Counted from the stretch's first letter, positions 24,379 through 37,220 are shown. The stretch: 64,000 bases of DNA from Adiantum capillus-veneris (GCA_014529385.2 CM043958.1:155845293-155909292); one strand, 5' to 3'. The notes: generated by a model not told the origin, from the sequence alone. Program-made: numbers and translations.

Positions 24379-26654
24379 TTAGAGCGTTGTTAGCTTGTTG
24401 ACATGGCCATCTTCTTCTTGGCTAAGTCTTTTGTTCATGTATAGGAGCCATGTATGAGGATGCTTGTTGCAGTTGTGTTTCCACCGAGGATTTTGGAATC
24501 CACTTGTGATGCACTTTATTTTTGTAGCGGTGCCTAGTTTTTTGATCTGGACAATCATCAAACCATACATTAGTTAAAGTGTCGATTATGTCACCTGCTG
24601 GGTTATTTGGATTTCCATTTTTGGCATTTTCTTGAATCTCTAAGTGTTCTACAGAGTCATAAAACTCGTCTTCTTCTTTAGATTTGTTTTCTTGGATTAC
24701 ACTCATTGCGAAATAAGGAACGACATCATAGTCAGCTTTATCACAAAACTTTGTTGCTGGACTATCTTGAATAGCACACACATATATAGTAGCCAAGATG
24801 TGTTCCCATTCAAGTGGCTCTCATGCTTCCTCAAGAAAGGCTTTTGGGATATAATCCTTATCTTTAATTGCCCTTTCTTTGACCTTATTTAATGGCACTG
24901 GCCTACTGCTTAGCTGAGGCATTTCAAGCTCTTTGATCTCTTTCGCAATTTGGGTCTTTGGGTTTTTTATGCCAAATTTCCCTAGGCATTTTTCCACATT
25001 AGTCCACATGTTTGGCCTTATTTTGAGCAACTCAGCTAATGTTATCGTACAAGTGACTGGTGTGGACAAAATGTCTATCAACCCTTTTGAATCAATGACC
25101 TTGTTGGAAGACAGTCTCTGTGATGGGACTCTAATAACATTTGACTTGGCCTCATGCTCTCCTATTCAAGAAGAAGGTAGTGCTCTTAGCAAATGGGGTC
25201 GACTGTCCATAGACTACATAGATTCTTTGTCTCCCTAATACGATTCCACTTCTAGATTCATTTGAGATCCAGCCTCAAATTACTCTATTGGTGGAAGAGA
25301 CACTCCTCTTCCATCACCCGTTTGGTTTAGTCGTCTGCTTTATTGGCCTCTCTGACTTGTTTCCACAATTTGTCAAGAACATCTATATCTTTACAACTGT
25401 CAGATATAGCTATGTGAAATCCCTTGAAAGAGCTATCCATGGTATTCAACACTATCCTTGGCTTTGATGTGGGGTCCTTGAGATTTGGTCCGTGCTTGTG
25501 ACTGGAATCTGGCTCTTTTTGTTCCTAGCTTGGTGGGATTACTGGTGTAGGTGGGACAAGGATCACATCCTCAGGTTTTGCAACTAGTGATTCTAGTAAA
25601 GCTTAGGCTGTTTGAATCATTTTCTTGCACATTTCAACCCTGTGTTTTTCTAGTTCCACATATGGATATGTCATCCACATCTGTTCTTGGGTTTGGTTGT
25701 TTTTGACTTGTGGTTCATAGGCTTTCAAGAGGGCATCTAATGGTTCATTAACCTTCTTGACCAATCCTAATCCTCTTGAACTAGCACTTCTCAATTTCTC
25801 CTCTGTGGATGGTTCTTTTGGAGGTTGAGACATCTACATAAGAGAAGGTACAAACCTTTTCTCATGTTGTCTTATCTTTTCTTTAGCTTTGGTAAGCTCC
25901 TCAGCTAGGGATTTTTGCTCTTGTTCCCTACGTGCTTTCATCCTAGCCTTTCTAGCTTTCCAACTATTCGTTTGCTCTTGGTTTTTTGACTAGGTGTGTT
26001 GGTCTTTGGTTCAACTGTCTCTGGACTCACGTCGATTTCCGTTTTCTCTATCTTTGGATTCTTATTAGCTTCCTTTCAAGTTTGTGCTCTAGTGACTACT
26101 TGAATTGGTATGGCGTTTTCATTTTTCGAGCTACCGGGTAGATGAACAATTCTTGAGACATTTGTTGTGATCTTTCTGACTCGGTTTGGATTTTTTGGAT
26201 AGTCGGGGATCAAGTGAATAACACCACAATCAAGACAATAGGCATTCACTTGAGTGATATCCATCTGAGAAAATTATTGGACCAAGTGGGTGTCACGGCT
26301 TTTGTGACAATCTGGTTGAGGATCTTCTTCTTACATTTTCTCGTGGCTCTAAATAGGCTCTAACCTAGAGAAGCCTCTATTCATAATGAACCGCAATGTC
26401 CTTTTGTCCATATGATACCTTCTTTATTCAGGTCAAAACGTAGGTGGTGGAGGTTGTACCGACCTCACCACTCCATGTGTTTCTCTCATCTTTTGTTGCT
26501 TTGAAGGGCAGTCCATGCTTTGGTTGTTATAATACATTGGAGTTGGTACTAGTGCTTGTTTGTTAGAGGCTTCCATCATTTGCATGTATCTCATGTCTAT
26601 AGGCATTCTAGCACTTGGTTGTGGAGGTTGTTGTCCAAAGATAGGCTGTGGCCT
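24379..26654 (-). mobile_element. Ty3/gypsy remnant E2, protease deleted
   Basis: Minus-strand gag-pol fragment of the E4 family. Blocks from 5' to 3': gag tail (26654-26433, PQPIFGQQPPQPSARMP), zinc-knuckle region (26264-26076, YCLDCGVIHLIPDYPKNPN), spacer (25833-25603, LLKAYEPQVKNNQTQEQMW and EKHRVEMCKKMIQTA), and the fused frame 25081-24821, which runs from the pre-protease block (PMPQLSSRPVPLNKV-like) straight to the post-protease block (DKDYIPKAFLEEA), then 24796-24422. RT onwards is missing. Its 5' part is cut by the LTR of element X at 26654/26655. Confidence 0.8.
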
Positions 26655-27498
26655 TGTTAGCGGGTACGCCACGAGCGGACTCTAGCATAGCAAGAACAAA
26701 ACCAACAACTCTATGTTGGTCGGGGATGAAGCTTAATGCGTAGGCGCATGGAAACAAGAAGAGGGTTATGAACTTTCTTCTTGACCTAGTAAGACAATCA
26801 CTAATAAGGAAATTGGGTCAAAGATCACACTAGTGAAGACAATCCTAACTACAAGACTAACGCTCACCGAATCTAGGTCAAACGCACTCGAAATGTCACA
26901 AAACTCATAAGGTACACTCTCCTTGCCTTGAGATCAATATCCTATGGACTGTGATTGGATAACCCACCTCCAACTACCCTTTGCGACAATCGCGTATAAA
27001 GACAGACAACAAAATAAAATTTATTGTTTTTCATGGCGTATGGTCCTAACATGTAGTTCTACTCGCCATGAACCCATAGGTACAAAGAAGTCACCAAACA
27101 GACACCCGGTTTGCAAGAAAACTCACCCGGAAGCTTGTAGACTCTCTCTTTGCATTGTTGTCAAAATCATTCACTGTTGGCATCGAAGGGAAGCCCTTGC
27201 AGTTGCTAACATGGTGGTAGTTTCACTTCAGTAATGGACCTTTCGTAGCACGTGTCACAAAGAGATCAAGTCTCTCTCTCTCTCTCTCTCTCTCTCAGAC
27301 TCCACGCACAGAGATAAAACCGATTTAATTAATTCTAAAAGGTTGGGTTTAGGTTACAAAAGTTGAATTATATACATTGCTCCATAGAGGCTCGTTCCCA
27401 CAAGGTCTATTTGCAGCTCAAATATTACAAAGGTACCATTTCACTTCAAAAAATAGTAGTACAATGTGGGAAACCTCTTCTGTATCCTACCATCAACA
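26655..27498 (-). repeat. 3' LTR of element X
   Basis: On the minus strand it starts TGTTGATGGTAGG at 27498, directly after a polypurine tract, and ends CCGCTAACA at 26655, giving TG...CA ends and 844 bp. It contains a TATA-like tgtatataat near 27376 and a pure (CT)13 run at 27271-27296. It splits the E2 gag frame, so X inserted into E2. Confidence 0.8.
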
Positions 27499-27533
27499 CT
27501 CCCCCCTTTTGCGTCCATGTCATCCCTGACATG
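27499..27533 (-). promoter_or_regulatory. polypurine tract of element X
   Basis: The minus strand reads CATGTCAGGGATGACATG (27533-27516), GGACGC, then AAAAGGGGGGAG up to the LTR start at 27498. The 18-mer is identical to that before the LTR at 21624, although the two LTRs differ. Confidence 0.85.
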
Positions 27534-27929
27534 ATTGGTATTACTTTAGTAAGACCTGCTCTTGTGTCAGTGAAAGCCTGGTGGTTTTAGCAGCTTTAGG
27601 TATGATTCGTACCGGATGTTCCCCAAAGTGACCGTTGGGCCAAATATCTTGCTATCATAGTAAAAAATCCCGTGTAGAAAGCTTCTTCAAAGGCTTGCAT
27701 GTGATAGCTGGGCAGGAACATGATTCTCTAATACATTAGATGTAAAACTTATGGAGATGGTTGTTTTGACAGATCATATGTCATTGCAGTGATAGTGTCG
27801 CCCGTTGATAGGAGTGTAGAATCCGTTGCTTTAGTAGGCACAAACACTTCAAAACAAGCCAACAATGTTTTGCAGATTTTTTTGATCATGACCACATCAA
27901 ATCCAGAGAGCCTCTGAAAATCTTAATGG

Positions 27930-30900
27930 TGCCCTTTCGGGTTTTCACCAAGTAAGAGACACATATTCTCTCTCCTGATTTGGGTGCAGGCATAGATGAG
28001 TAGTTCAGCCAGTTCAGATGTGCTTTCAAGATTCAGAAATGATTTTCCCATGTGTGAACACGAGGGACTAGGCAAAATAGGAGGTTGTCTGTGATTATCT
28101 TTGGAGCCTCCACCAAGTATTTCAAAAAAACTGGGTACTTTAGGAGCCAAGATTTTCTCCATCTTGGTTGTGAGTCCACTATTCTACCTGTATCCTCTGT
28201 CTTCTTGGCATCTCCTTCATAGACTGGCTCCATGGATTCCTCTTCAACTCTTTTCCTAATTAGTATTACCTCATACTTTAGGAGAGGATACGGGAGTGTG
28301 GGTTGCATACATTCCTCCCTAAGTACATTTGTGGCCAGCCCTTGGACTCCTACAGAATGGAGCATTCTTAATTCCCATTCCAAGGCTGCCTTGTGGTCTT
28401 CTGCTATAGTCTTCTCTATCAGAAGCTGAAGTCGTGTTTCCTCCTCTACTATTAGTGTGTGTGTTTGGTCTTCCCTTGTTTCCTCTTGTTCTTCCTTGTG
28501 CTGGATATCTTTGGCTTCTTCAGGGATTTCCATGGGCTCATCTCTAGCATTTGTTTCTATCTCATTATGCCCTGTTTTTGATTCCTGTGTCCTTAAAGCC
28601 GTTATTTTGTCTGTCTTTGTGCCAATGTGTCTTGTTGAGTTGCTTTCTCAGCCATGTCAACCATTTGATTTTGCAATGTTTCCAGGTTATGTTGATGTTG
28701 CTCATGTTCTTTCTAAAGAACTATGTGTTCTGCTCTCATTCTTTCGTTGGCGGCTAAAGACCCTTCTGCCATATGCATCCTTTGTCTTTAATCTAGCCGC
28801 AGTTACTTCTGTAGGGTGGTTATTTGTGTCTCTAGTGCTTGTATGAGTTGGACGTCTGCTCCTGCACTTGTTCTCTTGATCCTTGGTGTAGCCCTTAGTC
28901 TTTTGATTGTCGTCCTTGAGCTCTAACTTTTCCTTCAGCTCTAGGAATTCATCCTTTGCTGTTTCCAAGTCATCCAAGGCCTGATCGTTTTGCTCTTGGA
29001 GAGTCGTAATTGCTCTTGTTGCTTCAGTTATCTCTAGCAGGAGAGTGTCTCTTTTGTTTTCAAATTCCCTTAGTGTTGCAGTAAGAGTGTCAAGCTCTTT
29101 TTCTGCTTCTTTAGCCTTCAAGTGGGTATCTTGTACGAGATTTGATAGGTTCTCATGTTCCGTTTGCATGTTGTCATCCCTGGTACGTAGCATGTTGTTC
29201 TTTTCAACAATGGCAAGAGACCACGTCCCAACTCTATACAGTATCTGATAAGCGGCTCTTATGTTGTCGTCCATTTTGCTGCGACCAGGTTTTGAGCTGT
29301 GGGTCTATTGATTGGACCAGCTAGTGGAACTTGATAAACTGTACTGATTAGCACTCCTGCCTGTGGTGCTTGGAATGGGCTAGCCAAGGGTCTCCATTGA
29401 GGCACCGCGGGGACTTGAACCATCCTGGCACTCCAGATTGTGGTGAGTATCTCTTTGGAGTTCTTTGTTGAGATCCATGGTCTTCCTTCTTGTTTTCCTC
29501 CTGTTCATCTCTTTCTTTGTTTCTTGGGGGTTCTTGTCTTTCTTCTTCTTTCCTTGCAGCCCATGGTGGGTTCAGAGTACCATATACCATTGTGGAAGCT
29601 TTTGCCATAGTATTTCCAGCTTGGATGAGATCTTCATAAGTATTTTTTTCATCCTGTTCCTGATCTCCATGTGCAGATGTGGCCTCTTCTCTTGTTTTTG
29701 GTGAAGACTGAGGTTCGGGTGTAGCTGGTTTTGAGCTCGAAGGAGGTGTGGGAGATCTTGGTGGAGAAGGTGGTGTTTCCTCTTTCTTCTGATCTTCCTC
29801 TTGTTCCTTCTTCTCCTGTCCTTTTGATGTTTCTTTCATCTTCTATTTGATATTTTGCACTTCCTCCATTGTGAAAGGCTCTAAAATTTTGCTGATCAAG
29901 TACCTTTTCCGTCTCTTCATACGCCCGGATGTAATGGTCAAACTGGTCCTCTAGTGGTTTAGAGGAGATTCCTCCCACCTTGGATGGGTCTAGCACCCAA
30001 TATTCTTTGAAATCTCCTTTTAGCACCCTTTCTGCTTTGAACTATTCTATCAATCTTTTAATATGAGCAGCTTTCTGACAGTGTGTTTCCTTTGGTCTGG
30101 ATTCCCTTGCTACTACTTTCCCTTTCTTCTTTAGTGGCTCCATAGGCTCGTTTTCTGGCACTGTTTCCAATTTTCTTATGAGCCTGGTGGTGATCGGTAG
30201 AGCTGTTGCTTTTACCGGCTCATCTTTGATATCAGGTTTTACCTTGAGCCACTCATTCTGTGTTGGTGTCTCTAGCCAATGTCCTCTTGCTCTGATTGCC
30301 TCAGATGCAATCTTTGTCAAGGTTTCTCCTCCTCCAATGTACTTGGGCTTTTCCATGCCTATGCCAATCACCTGCTCATGCATATATTGAGTGTAGTTTA
30401 TCTCTTTTGGTACACTTCTCTTCAAAGCCCAAGTTATAGTGGTTGCCACTGCATGAGGAGGAGTTGTGTATTTCAGTGGCCACTTGCTACAAACGTGGAA
30501 GTATTAATTGTATAGTTTGCATATCTTTGCAGCTCGTGGGTCACCAGATCTTTGATAGTCTGATTAAACTTCTTTTGTGCATAAACTTTCACCTCATCTC
30601 TTCTTTCTCTAATTGAGCTTCCCTTGTTGTGGAGCCCAAGTGCATCTGCTATGGTTTGAGATGTGATTAGAGTTTCTGTCTTTTGGCCATCCAAACCTGT
30701 TATCACTGCCTTTCCGTCTTTTTGAATAGAGCTGACTAGCTCATATAATTTCTTAACATCCACCCCTGCTGGTGGAGCCGTGTAGAAGTTATGAAGGTTT
30801 GCTCTTTCTAGCTGGGTAAGGGTATCTTCTTTGTTTGCCATTTCTAACATCTCTCGTGGATTCATTGGGATATACACTGTGTTGCCTTGTGTGTCTCTGA

Positions 30901-31066
30901 AGGTGCCTTGATACAATGCAACTCCTTCCTTTTATAATGTTTCCTCGTCTATCGAGGCCTTGGCTAGCTTTAATGTCTCCTCCAACAGTCTGTATGGTTC
31001 ATTGGCCGCAATTATGTCTTTTACAGACATCCTCTTCTTCTTTGCTGGTGATTTACTAGACTTCAT
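27930..31066 (-). pseudogene. long non-gag ORF of element X
   Basis: One coding unit of roughly 1,000 codons, broken by a stop after about 43 codons, a frameshift near 30480, a stop near 30040 and further breaks. It starts MKSSKSPAKKKRMSVKDIIA at 31066. Order: N-terminal region with blocks YRLLEETLKLAKAS, GLDGQKTETLITSQTIADAL and WALKRSVPKEINYTQYMHEQ (31066-30050); YWVLDPSKVGG region (30020); a Pro/Glu/Lys-rich segment with PPSPPRSPTPP (29840-29350); a long coiled coil (29274-28850, KEAEKELDTLTATL); a second Glu-rich helical part (28533-28033). No gag, protease or polymerase motif is present. Its leader position and adjoining PPT and LTR suggest a non-autonomous element. I do not recognise the protein. 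Confidence 0.55.
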
Positions 31067-31208
31067 TGATCCTGCAGACACTTCAATTGATTAGCCAATC
31101 TTGCATTTCCTTAGTTTCTATCTTTCCAAATGACTCTTAAGGCTATCTAGTGCCTAAGGGTGCAATGCATAGGATGATGATTGCTTTTGGGTGCTGATTG
31201 ATGGTGTG

Positions 31209-32055
31209 AGACTTCATACGTTTATAAAGTCTAAGTGCTCAAAATAGAGTGGTAGTTTACATAAGCACAACACTTATCATATGCTTCATGAATATGTGTC
31301 TGAATTTCAATTTGGATGTTGTTTGGACCAGCTATGACCATTTCACTCTTTGCCGGCTTGAAACTGGATTTGGGCTCACTTCTGAGTATTTGAGGCTTAA
31401 ATGGGATGAAATTGGGTAAGTGTACTCATAATCCTATTGTTGAGGCTAGATTGGTCAATGTTGATCTCCAAGTTCATCTCCACATCAGAGAGACTTTATA
31501 CGCATATGAAGTCTACTATGTTAGATAAGACTCAGACCTTGGCATACCCATCTGTTACAATGAAAGCGGATTTGGATTCTCCTTCTGAGTATTTGAGCCA
31601 TATTTCACTTATGGAGCTTGGATTTCCTATATTGGGGTTAAGATGGGTAAATGACTACATAATTTGATGGGGTTTGAGTTTGGGTTACTTTTTTTGGGAT
31701 AAAAGCCTTGGAGTGTAGAGTTTTGCCCTAATCCATCATTTAACCATTATGAGACTTCATACGTGTATGAAGTCTTCATTGAGTTTTTTGGGCTGGGCTT
31801 CTTCTGGAGATTCTTTTGGTGGTTGGTACACCCAATATCAACTCTGATTCCCATTTGGATATGGACTATTTGGATGGGGTCTAGAATACTCCATAGGATA
31901 AATTATGCTTTGGTACTACTAGTGGTCATTATCTAGCCCAAACTTGTCCAAATTGAAGGTGTGCATTGTATGTAACATGGTGCACAAACCAGTGCTGAGA
32001 AATTGTTGTTTAGGCTCTCAAAGAATAGTTTAGACTTTATACGCATATAAAGACT
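31209..32055 (-). repeat. leader palindromes, set B
   Basis: Four 24-bp imperfect palindromes at 31209-31232, 31491-31514, 31752-31775 and 32032-32055, all of the form AG-ACTTyATACGnnTATrAAGT-CT, with core variant ACTTTATACGCATATAAAGT. Start-to-start spacing is 282, 261 and 280 bp. They lie between the presumed start of element X (junction near 32105) and its ORF start at 31066, the same relative place as sets A, C and D. Confidence 0.9.
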
Positions 32056-32105
32056 ATTGATGTAAAATAGTGAAAAATCCCCCAGGCTGGTGCTGTATGG
32101 CTTGT

Positions 32106-33872
32106 ATAAAGTATGTGCCTCTAGCTGCATCAGGAATTGTGTTCTACTGGAGACTGATGGCATAGGTCGTGTTTTAACGTTTTTGGTGTCTCTTTTTCGT
32201 CTATACCATTTTTGTCTTCTTGATTTTTGATTAGGAAAGAAAAAAAACTTTTCCTCCCCTCCTGTCAAGAGTAACTTAGCTCTCACATGTTCTTCCTTTT
32301 TAGACCCCGAATCTTCTGAGGTAGCTAAGTGTTCATCTAACTCATCTGTTGCATTGTAGCAGAGGTCTAAAAAGACTTGTTGAGCTTTCATCAAGTGCTT
32401 GGGTTCCTCATTTTCATCTTCACTATTGAGGGTTGGAATCATTTGGATGGGAATTATGTCGTAACCGTCCTCATTGCAAAATTGACTAGGCATAGACGTA
32501 TTCACAAATACATCCATTGTTGCTAAAATTTGAGTCCACTCAAATGGTTCAAACAAATGCTCTGGAAAGGGTTAGGTACATAGGCTTCGTCTGTGCAATC
32601 CCTTTCTAGAATACATTATTCTCATTTTAAATTCCCATTTTTTGAAGCTCCACACATCCAAATAGAAGTGTCTTTGTTTAACCAGGATGGAAGCTTAGTT
32701 TCATCCGAAGAGACTGTATCAAACTCTTGTATGGGTGTTTTCAAGACATCTCTATAAGTGTGATCTTTTAGATTTACCCTTGTTATAGATCCCACTTGCT
32801 TCAAGTACAGATAATTGTTTCCCCAATCTTGGATAAGCTGTACCTGTTGCATGAAAGGTCTTCCCAATATGATTTCATAATTGAGTTTTTTCCCAAAGCC
32901 TACTATGGAAAAAGTGTGTTGATATTCAATCCCACAGGAATTGACTATCACTTTTTCAGGCAACCCTAATGGTATCTCAATGTATCCATCAGTCAATTGC
33001 AATTTCATTCGAGTTTGTCTAATGGCTGGTTGTCCCAAGATTCCCATACTGCTTTCGTGGCTATGGCTATGCCTACCCCACTATCCAGTATTTCCATGGT
33101 TTCAATGTCATTATATTTCACTGGAAGGGTTGTGTTTCCTTCTTCTCCTTCGTAGTATTCTCCAACTTTGTTCATTGGAACAAATCAATCTCTTGTTGTC
33201 CATTTTGTTTTTCAATATTTCCAATTTTTTTGAGATTAGCCCCGTAATCCCCACCTTCTCTAGGGTTTTCTGTAGATCATTCCATAAATATGGTCTGAGT
33301 TTTAACAGTTCTCCCAAGGTAAGAGTACATTGGATGGGTGTAGACATGATTGAATGAATGTTGTCTACTTCTAGGGTCTGTTCAACTCTTTTTACTTGAG
33401 TGGTCTTACATACTATGGATTCATCTTTGTTATCGTCCAAGTAAGAGGGTAATGTTCTCGACATCAATGGTTTAGACATTCCTAAAGCTTTAGAACCACA
33501 ATCCTCGTACAAGGATTGTACATCCATCTTCATATCAGAAGGTAGGTTGTCCAACCAAACTTCCTCTATAGGAGCTGACTTTAAAGTCAGGCTCCCGTCA
33601 TTGATCTCTCCAACTTTTTCCCATAAGTGTCTTGGCCAGTCTTCCTCTACGAATGGAATTTCGTCTAAGGTATCTTCGCTGTCCGATACTATAAGTTTTG
33701 GTTCTTTTGTTTCAAGGTGGGGTTCTACCGCCACATTGGATTTTTTTTTATTGTCTCTTACCACAAGCTCTTCAAGTTTTGTGATACTTTCAAGCTTGGG
33801 TTTTTGTTTTTCCAGCATTTCTTGCGTGATTCTTACCAAATTTTGATAAGCTTCCAGCTTAGATGCTTCCAT
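32106..33872 (-). pseudogene. spacer, protease and pol linker (E3)
   Basis: Frame 33872-33111 is the 253-codon spacer (AYQNLVRITQEMLEKQKPKL, then acidic blocks). Protease follows at about 33100-32622: EILDSGVGIAIATKAVWESW holds the catalytic DSG, later KLNYEIILGRPFMQQVQLIQ. Frame 32556 onward is the linker (FEWTQILATMDVFVN, FCNEDGYDIIPIQM, MKAQQVFLDL). The uninterrupted MKAQQVFL context here gives the pre-insertion sequence for the transposon site in E5 (53706/62033). Confidence 0.85.
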
Positions 33873-34098
33873 GTCTAGAGAAGGATAGTTTTTTCATTTA
33901 TTTTCCATGTTTTGGCCTGATTTAAGTACTACTTGGTAGGCTTCCAAGGCTGCATTAATAGGCTCAAAAATTTTATCAACCAAAATGGATCCTCCTGATT
34001 TCACAGTTGTTTCCTTGATTTCACTTCCAATTTCTTTCACCTTTTCCTGGAATAGTTTTTTTGCTTTCTTTTAGATTTCAGCCCGTTGTTTTGTTTTC

Positions 34099-36286
34099 TC
34101 ATTTCATTCTTTTTCTTTCGCTTCTTTTGATCCCTTGAGAGGAAACTTTTGTATTTTTTGATTCATCAGAGGAGTTGTGTTTCTTTTTCTTAGCCTGGGC
34201 TCTAGTGATTACCTTGATTGGAACAACCGGTTCACTCTCATATGAGCTTCTAGATATCACTTGGACTACGTTTACTATTGTTTTACCCTTGTTTAAAGTA
34301 TTTTTAGGACAATCTTCCAAAAAGTGTCCTCCCATTTTGCAAAATTGTATGCAATAGGCTTCAACTGGCTTGAGGTTTTTGTCAGGCTCTAGGAACCTGT
34401 TCTTGGCTTAATCAGGGGTCTTACCGTGGGAGGTTTGACACCTTGATTAGCAACATAATCATTGGTGCGAGCTTTGGTGGAGCATAAGTCACGGTTTCTT
34501 CCATTGGTGGTGGATGTGAATTATATCAATCTCCTTCTATACTGTAGATGGACTAAGCGCTGCATAGGGTGTAACAAGCACTAATACTTGTTCATCTATG
34601 ACTCCTTCGGAGTGCATGTACTTTATAGGCACTGCATTATGTCCTGGATATGAAGGTTTTTGACCCAACACCGATTGAGGTCTTTTCATACCCACCGATG
34701 GCCTTAGAGCTTGGGCCATATTAGACTGATATCTGTACATGGGTTGTCCTTGTGGCCTCATAGGCACATACTGAACATTCCCATCATACTTTGGTCGGAA
34801 GTAGCACTTGTGGGTCTCATGGTTAGTCCGTTTACCCTCGATTGCACACCATTTTTGTGGCCTAATTGGTTATCCGTGTTGACATATCCCTTGTCCTGGT
34901 CCCCTCCTAGATGCTTTTTGCATGTTGTTCATCATGTCGTTCATCCTTTTGAGCATATCTTCTATGGCTAAAGTGGTGCTGCAACAGCCGTTCCCACTTG
35001 TGCTGGTTTAGTGGATGCTATTTTCTTGCTTTGGTTATCCTTAGGGACATCTTCTTCATTGAAAATATCACAATTGTCTCCTAAGTCAATAGCATCTGAC
35101 ACACACTCTCTAGGGTTGTATGCTTCTTGCTATAGAGTATAGCATGAAGTTCTTTGTTTAGCAGTCCCTCTAGAAATAAAGATACGAGTTGTTCTTCTGC
35201 AGGTATCTCTAGCCCTGGACATGTGGCAATGTATTGTTTCAATCGAGTTACACAATCCCTAACAGACTCACCATGTTTCTGTTTAAAGCTGTAGATTTGA
35301 GCTACCGTATTATGTTTGATCCCCGTTTTGGAACAAGCAACTACAAATTCTTGAGCTAATGCGTTCAAGTCCATGATTGACCTTGGTGGAATGTTTTGGA
35401 ACCATGTCACTGCTTTTCCTTCTAATGTCATTCCAAACCCCCCGAATTGAGTATGGAAATTGAATATACGTTCTGCTCTTAGCACTTGCTTAAAGCTTGC
35501 TAAGTGGTCGTATGGATCCCCTGATCCACTCTATTTTTTGACCTATTTATGAAAATCAGCTGGTCTGACACGTCTGTTTGGTTCAACTCCCGGTCTCCTG
35601 GTAGTTGTTCTTGTTTCGAGTCCTTCAAAACCAGTCTATTGATAATAGTGACTCATGTAGCCCTGTACTGGCTTTAGTGTCACCCGGTTTTCTTTGTGAT
35701 GAGGTTGTTTTTGGTTTCTTAACATTACTCTCAGATGATCTTTCACGGTGTTCATCTCTTAGAATTGTTTCTGGTCCTTTCCCAATATCCAATCCCTTAT
35801 GGAATACCCTTGGTATTTGCTTTGTTCTACCTCCTCAGGAGTCATCATAACAAAGTTGTTGTTATAACAATCCCTAAACAGGTAGGTTGGTAGGTCTGCT
35901 AATCCCTTATCTTTGATTTTGAAGATATAGATGATCTTCATGGCCATTAGCTATCCTCATTTGGCATGCAAAGTCCACAGAAGACCTTTTACGTTTCTAT
36001 CCTCCCAACAATAGACTCCAATCCTAGGATTATTCGTACTAACCCATTTCAAAGGCATCAAATCTACTTGATCATATCCCTCAAATTCTAAAGTTTATGA
36101 TCCTTCTTTTGTTGACATATCTGGGATTATGGTGTTTACTTATAACCCCCATTTGTCTATCACGTCAGGGTTTTTGACTTGTACATACTGAGTTTCGTTT
36201 CTGTCCATGTACGTTTTTCCTTGTTTGTTTGCCCTAATCTCTTCTTCGAACTCAATAGCATGATCATCAATGCGAATAGTATACTC
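34099..36286 (-). pseudogene. gag (E3)
   Basis: N-terminal blocks at 36286-35950 (DRNETQYVQVKNPDVIDKWG), 35947-35759 (YLFRDCYNNNFVMMTPEEVE), then the Retrotrans_gag core at 35485-35081 (GMTLEGKAVTWFQNIPPRSI, IKHNTVAQIYSFKQKHGESV, RLKQYIATCPGLEIPAEEQL). A proline-rich segment (34767-34537) and a knuckle-like CIQFCKMGGHFLEDCPK (about 34360-34310) follow. Single stops and frameshifts separate these. The nucleocapsid end is basic (34335-34099). Confidence 0.85.
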
Positions 36287-37201
36287 TGTTAGAAGCTGGA
36301 CACACCCTACGAAAACTGACTACTCGGCAGATTATCATTTTTTGTAATTATTCATTTATTGAGAAAACTCGACATTTCACCTTGTAAATATTGGGGCTTA
36401 CAGAAGCTTCCACATTGTATCCCAGTTTTGATAGTTAGATTGAGTAGATGGTTGATTTGGAACTTTAGGGTTTGAGAATTGTAAGGTATATATACCACTT
36501 TTTGACATTAATGAAGGACCTTTTGTCATTTTTAAAAGTTTTGAAGTCTGTGAGTGAGCGTACTGTGTACGAGAGAGAGTGTGAGCTTCATCTTGATGCT
36601 ACATGTGCATCGGTGGTCGGAATCGAGTGCGGAGAAGTGCAGTATGTCGCCCCCGATGAGAGCTACGCGCCGATACCTACATTGCACGCGTACGGTCCGG
36701 TTTTGCTAGCTCCATCTACGAGCTTCATCTGGCGATACGATGAGCATATATTGTCCGATTTTTCATTGCAGCATATCCACGCGTTCACATTGAGTAGAGA
36801 TACACATTAGACACTTTAGATTTCAGAAACGAAGACCAGCAAATTTCGGCCAAACATCCTACGTGATTTTGCACCGGGTGTTTTGGTTCATAGATCTTAG
36901 GGAGAGTGACCTATTGGTGTTAGTGGGGTCTTCTTCAAGTTCTGTGGTGTTTTGAGATTGTTCGATGGGTGTTCGGCTCTAGAAAGCGTTGTAGGAAGTT
37001 TCCTCTTATGCACTCTTGAAGACCGTGACTTAGACATTGGGTAGAGACCTCTATAGGAATTAGTTAGGAGTTAGTCGAGTGTAGGTTGACACCTTATGCT
37101 TGCTTCCACGCACCTGCGGATCGAGCTTCGTCCTTAGCTGACAAATCTTGTTAGGTGAGTTCTCGCTGTGCTGACGTTCGTTGAGACGTATCCGTCCAAC
37201 A
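36287..37201 (+). repeat. 5' LTR of E4
   Basis: Starts TGTTAGAAGCTGG, ends CGTCCAACA immediately before the primer site; 915 bp. A TATA-like aaggtatatatacc is at about 36483. It carries a half-palindrome ACATCCTACGTG (36854) matching the leader set C. It interrupts E3 gag; the five bases before it, TACTC, would be the target duplication, but the 3' LTR is missing so this cannot be tested. Confidence 0.85.
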
Positions 37202-37202
37202 T

Positions 37203-37220
37203 TGGCGCCCCTGCCGGGGA
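37203..37220 (+). promoter_or_regulatory. primer binding site of E4
   Basis: TGGCGCCCCTGCCGGGGA, two bases after the LTR end. It matches the tRNA-Asp-type PBS used by Athila/Tat-like plant gypsy elements. Confidence 0.9.

Larger units (their letters stand above)
32106..36286 (-). mobile_element. Ty3/gypsy remnant E3
   Basis: Minus-strand gag-protease part of the same family as E5. The two are visibly near-identical over hundreds of bases, for example minus 36285-35950 versus plus 49763-50100. Its 5' end stops exactly where the E4 LTR begins (36287), at gag sequence that continues uninterrupted in E5 (tatactattcgcattgatga). Its 3' end fuses near 32105 to the leader of element X, at SSRTQFLMQLEAH. 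RT, RNase H and integrase are absent. Confidence 0.85.
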
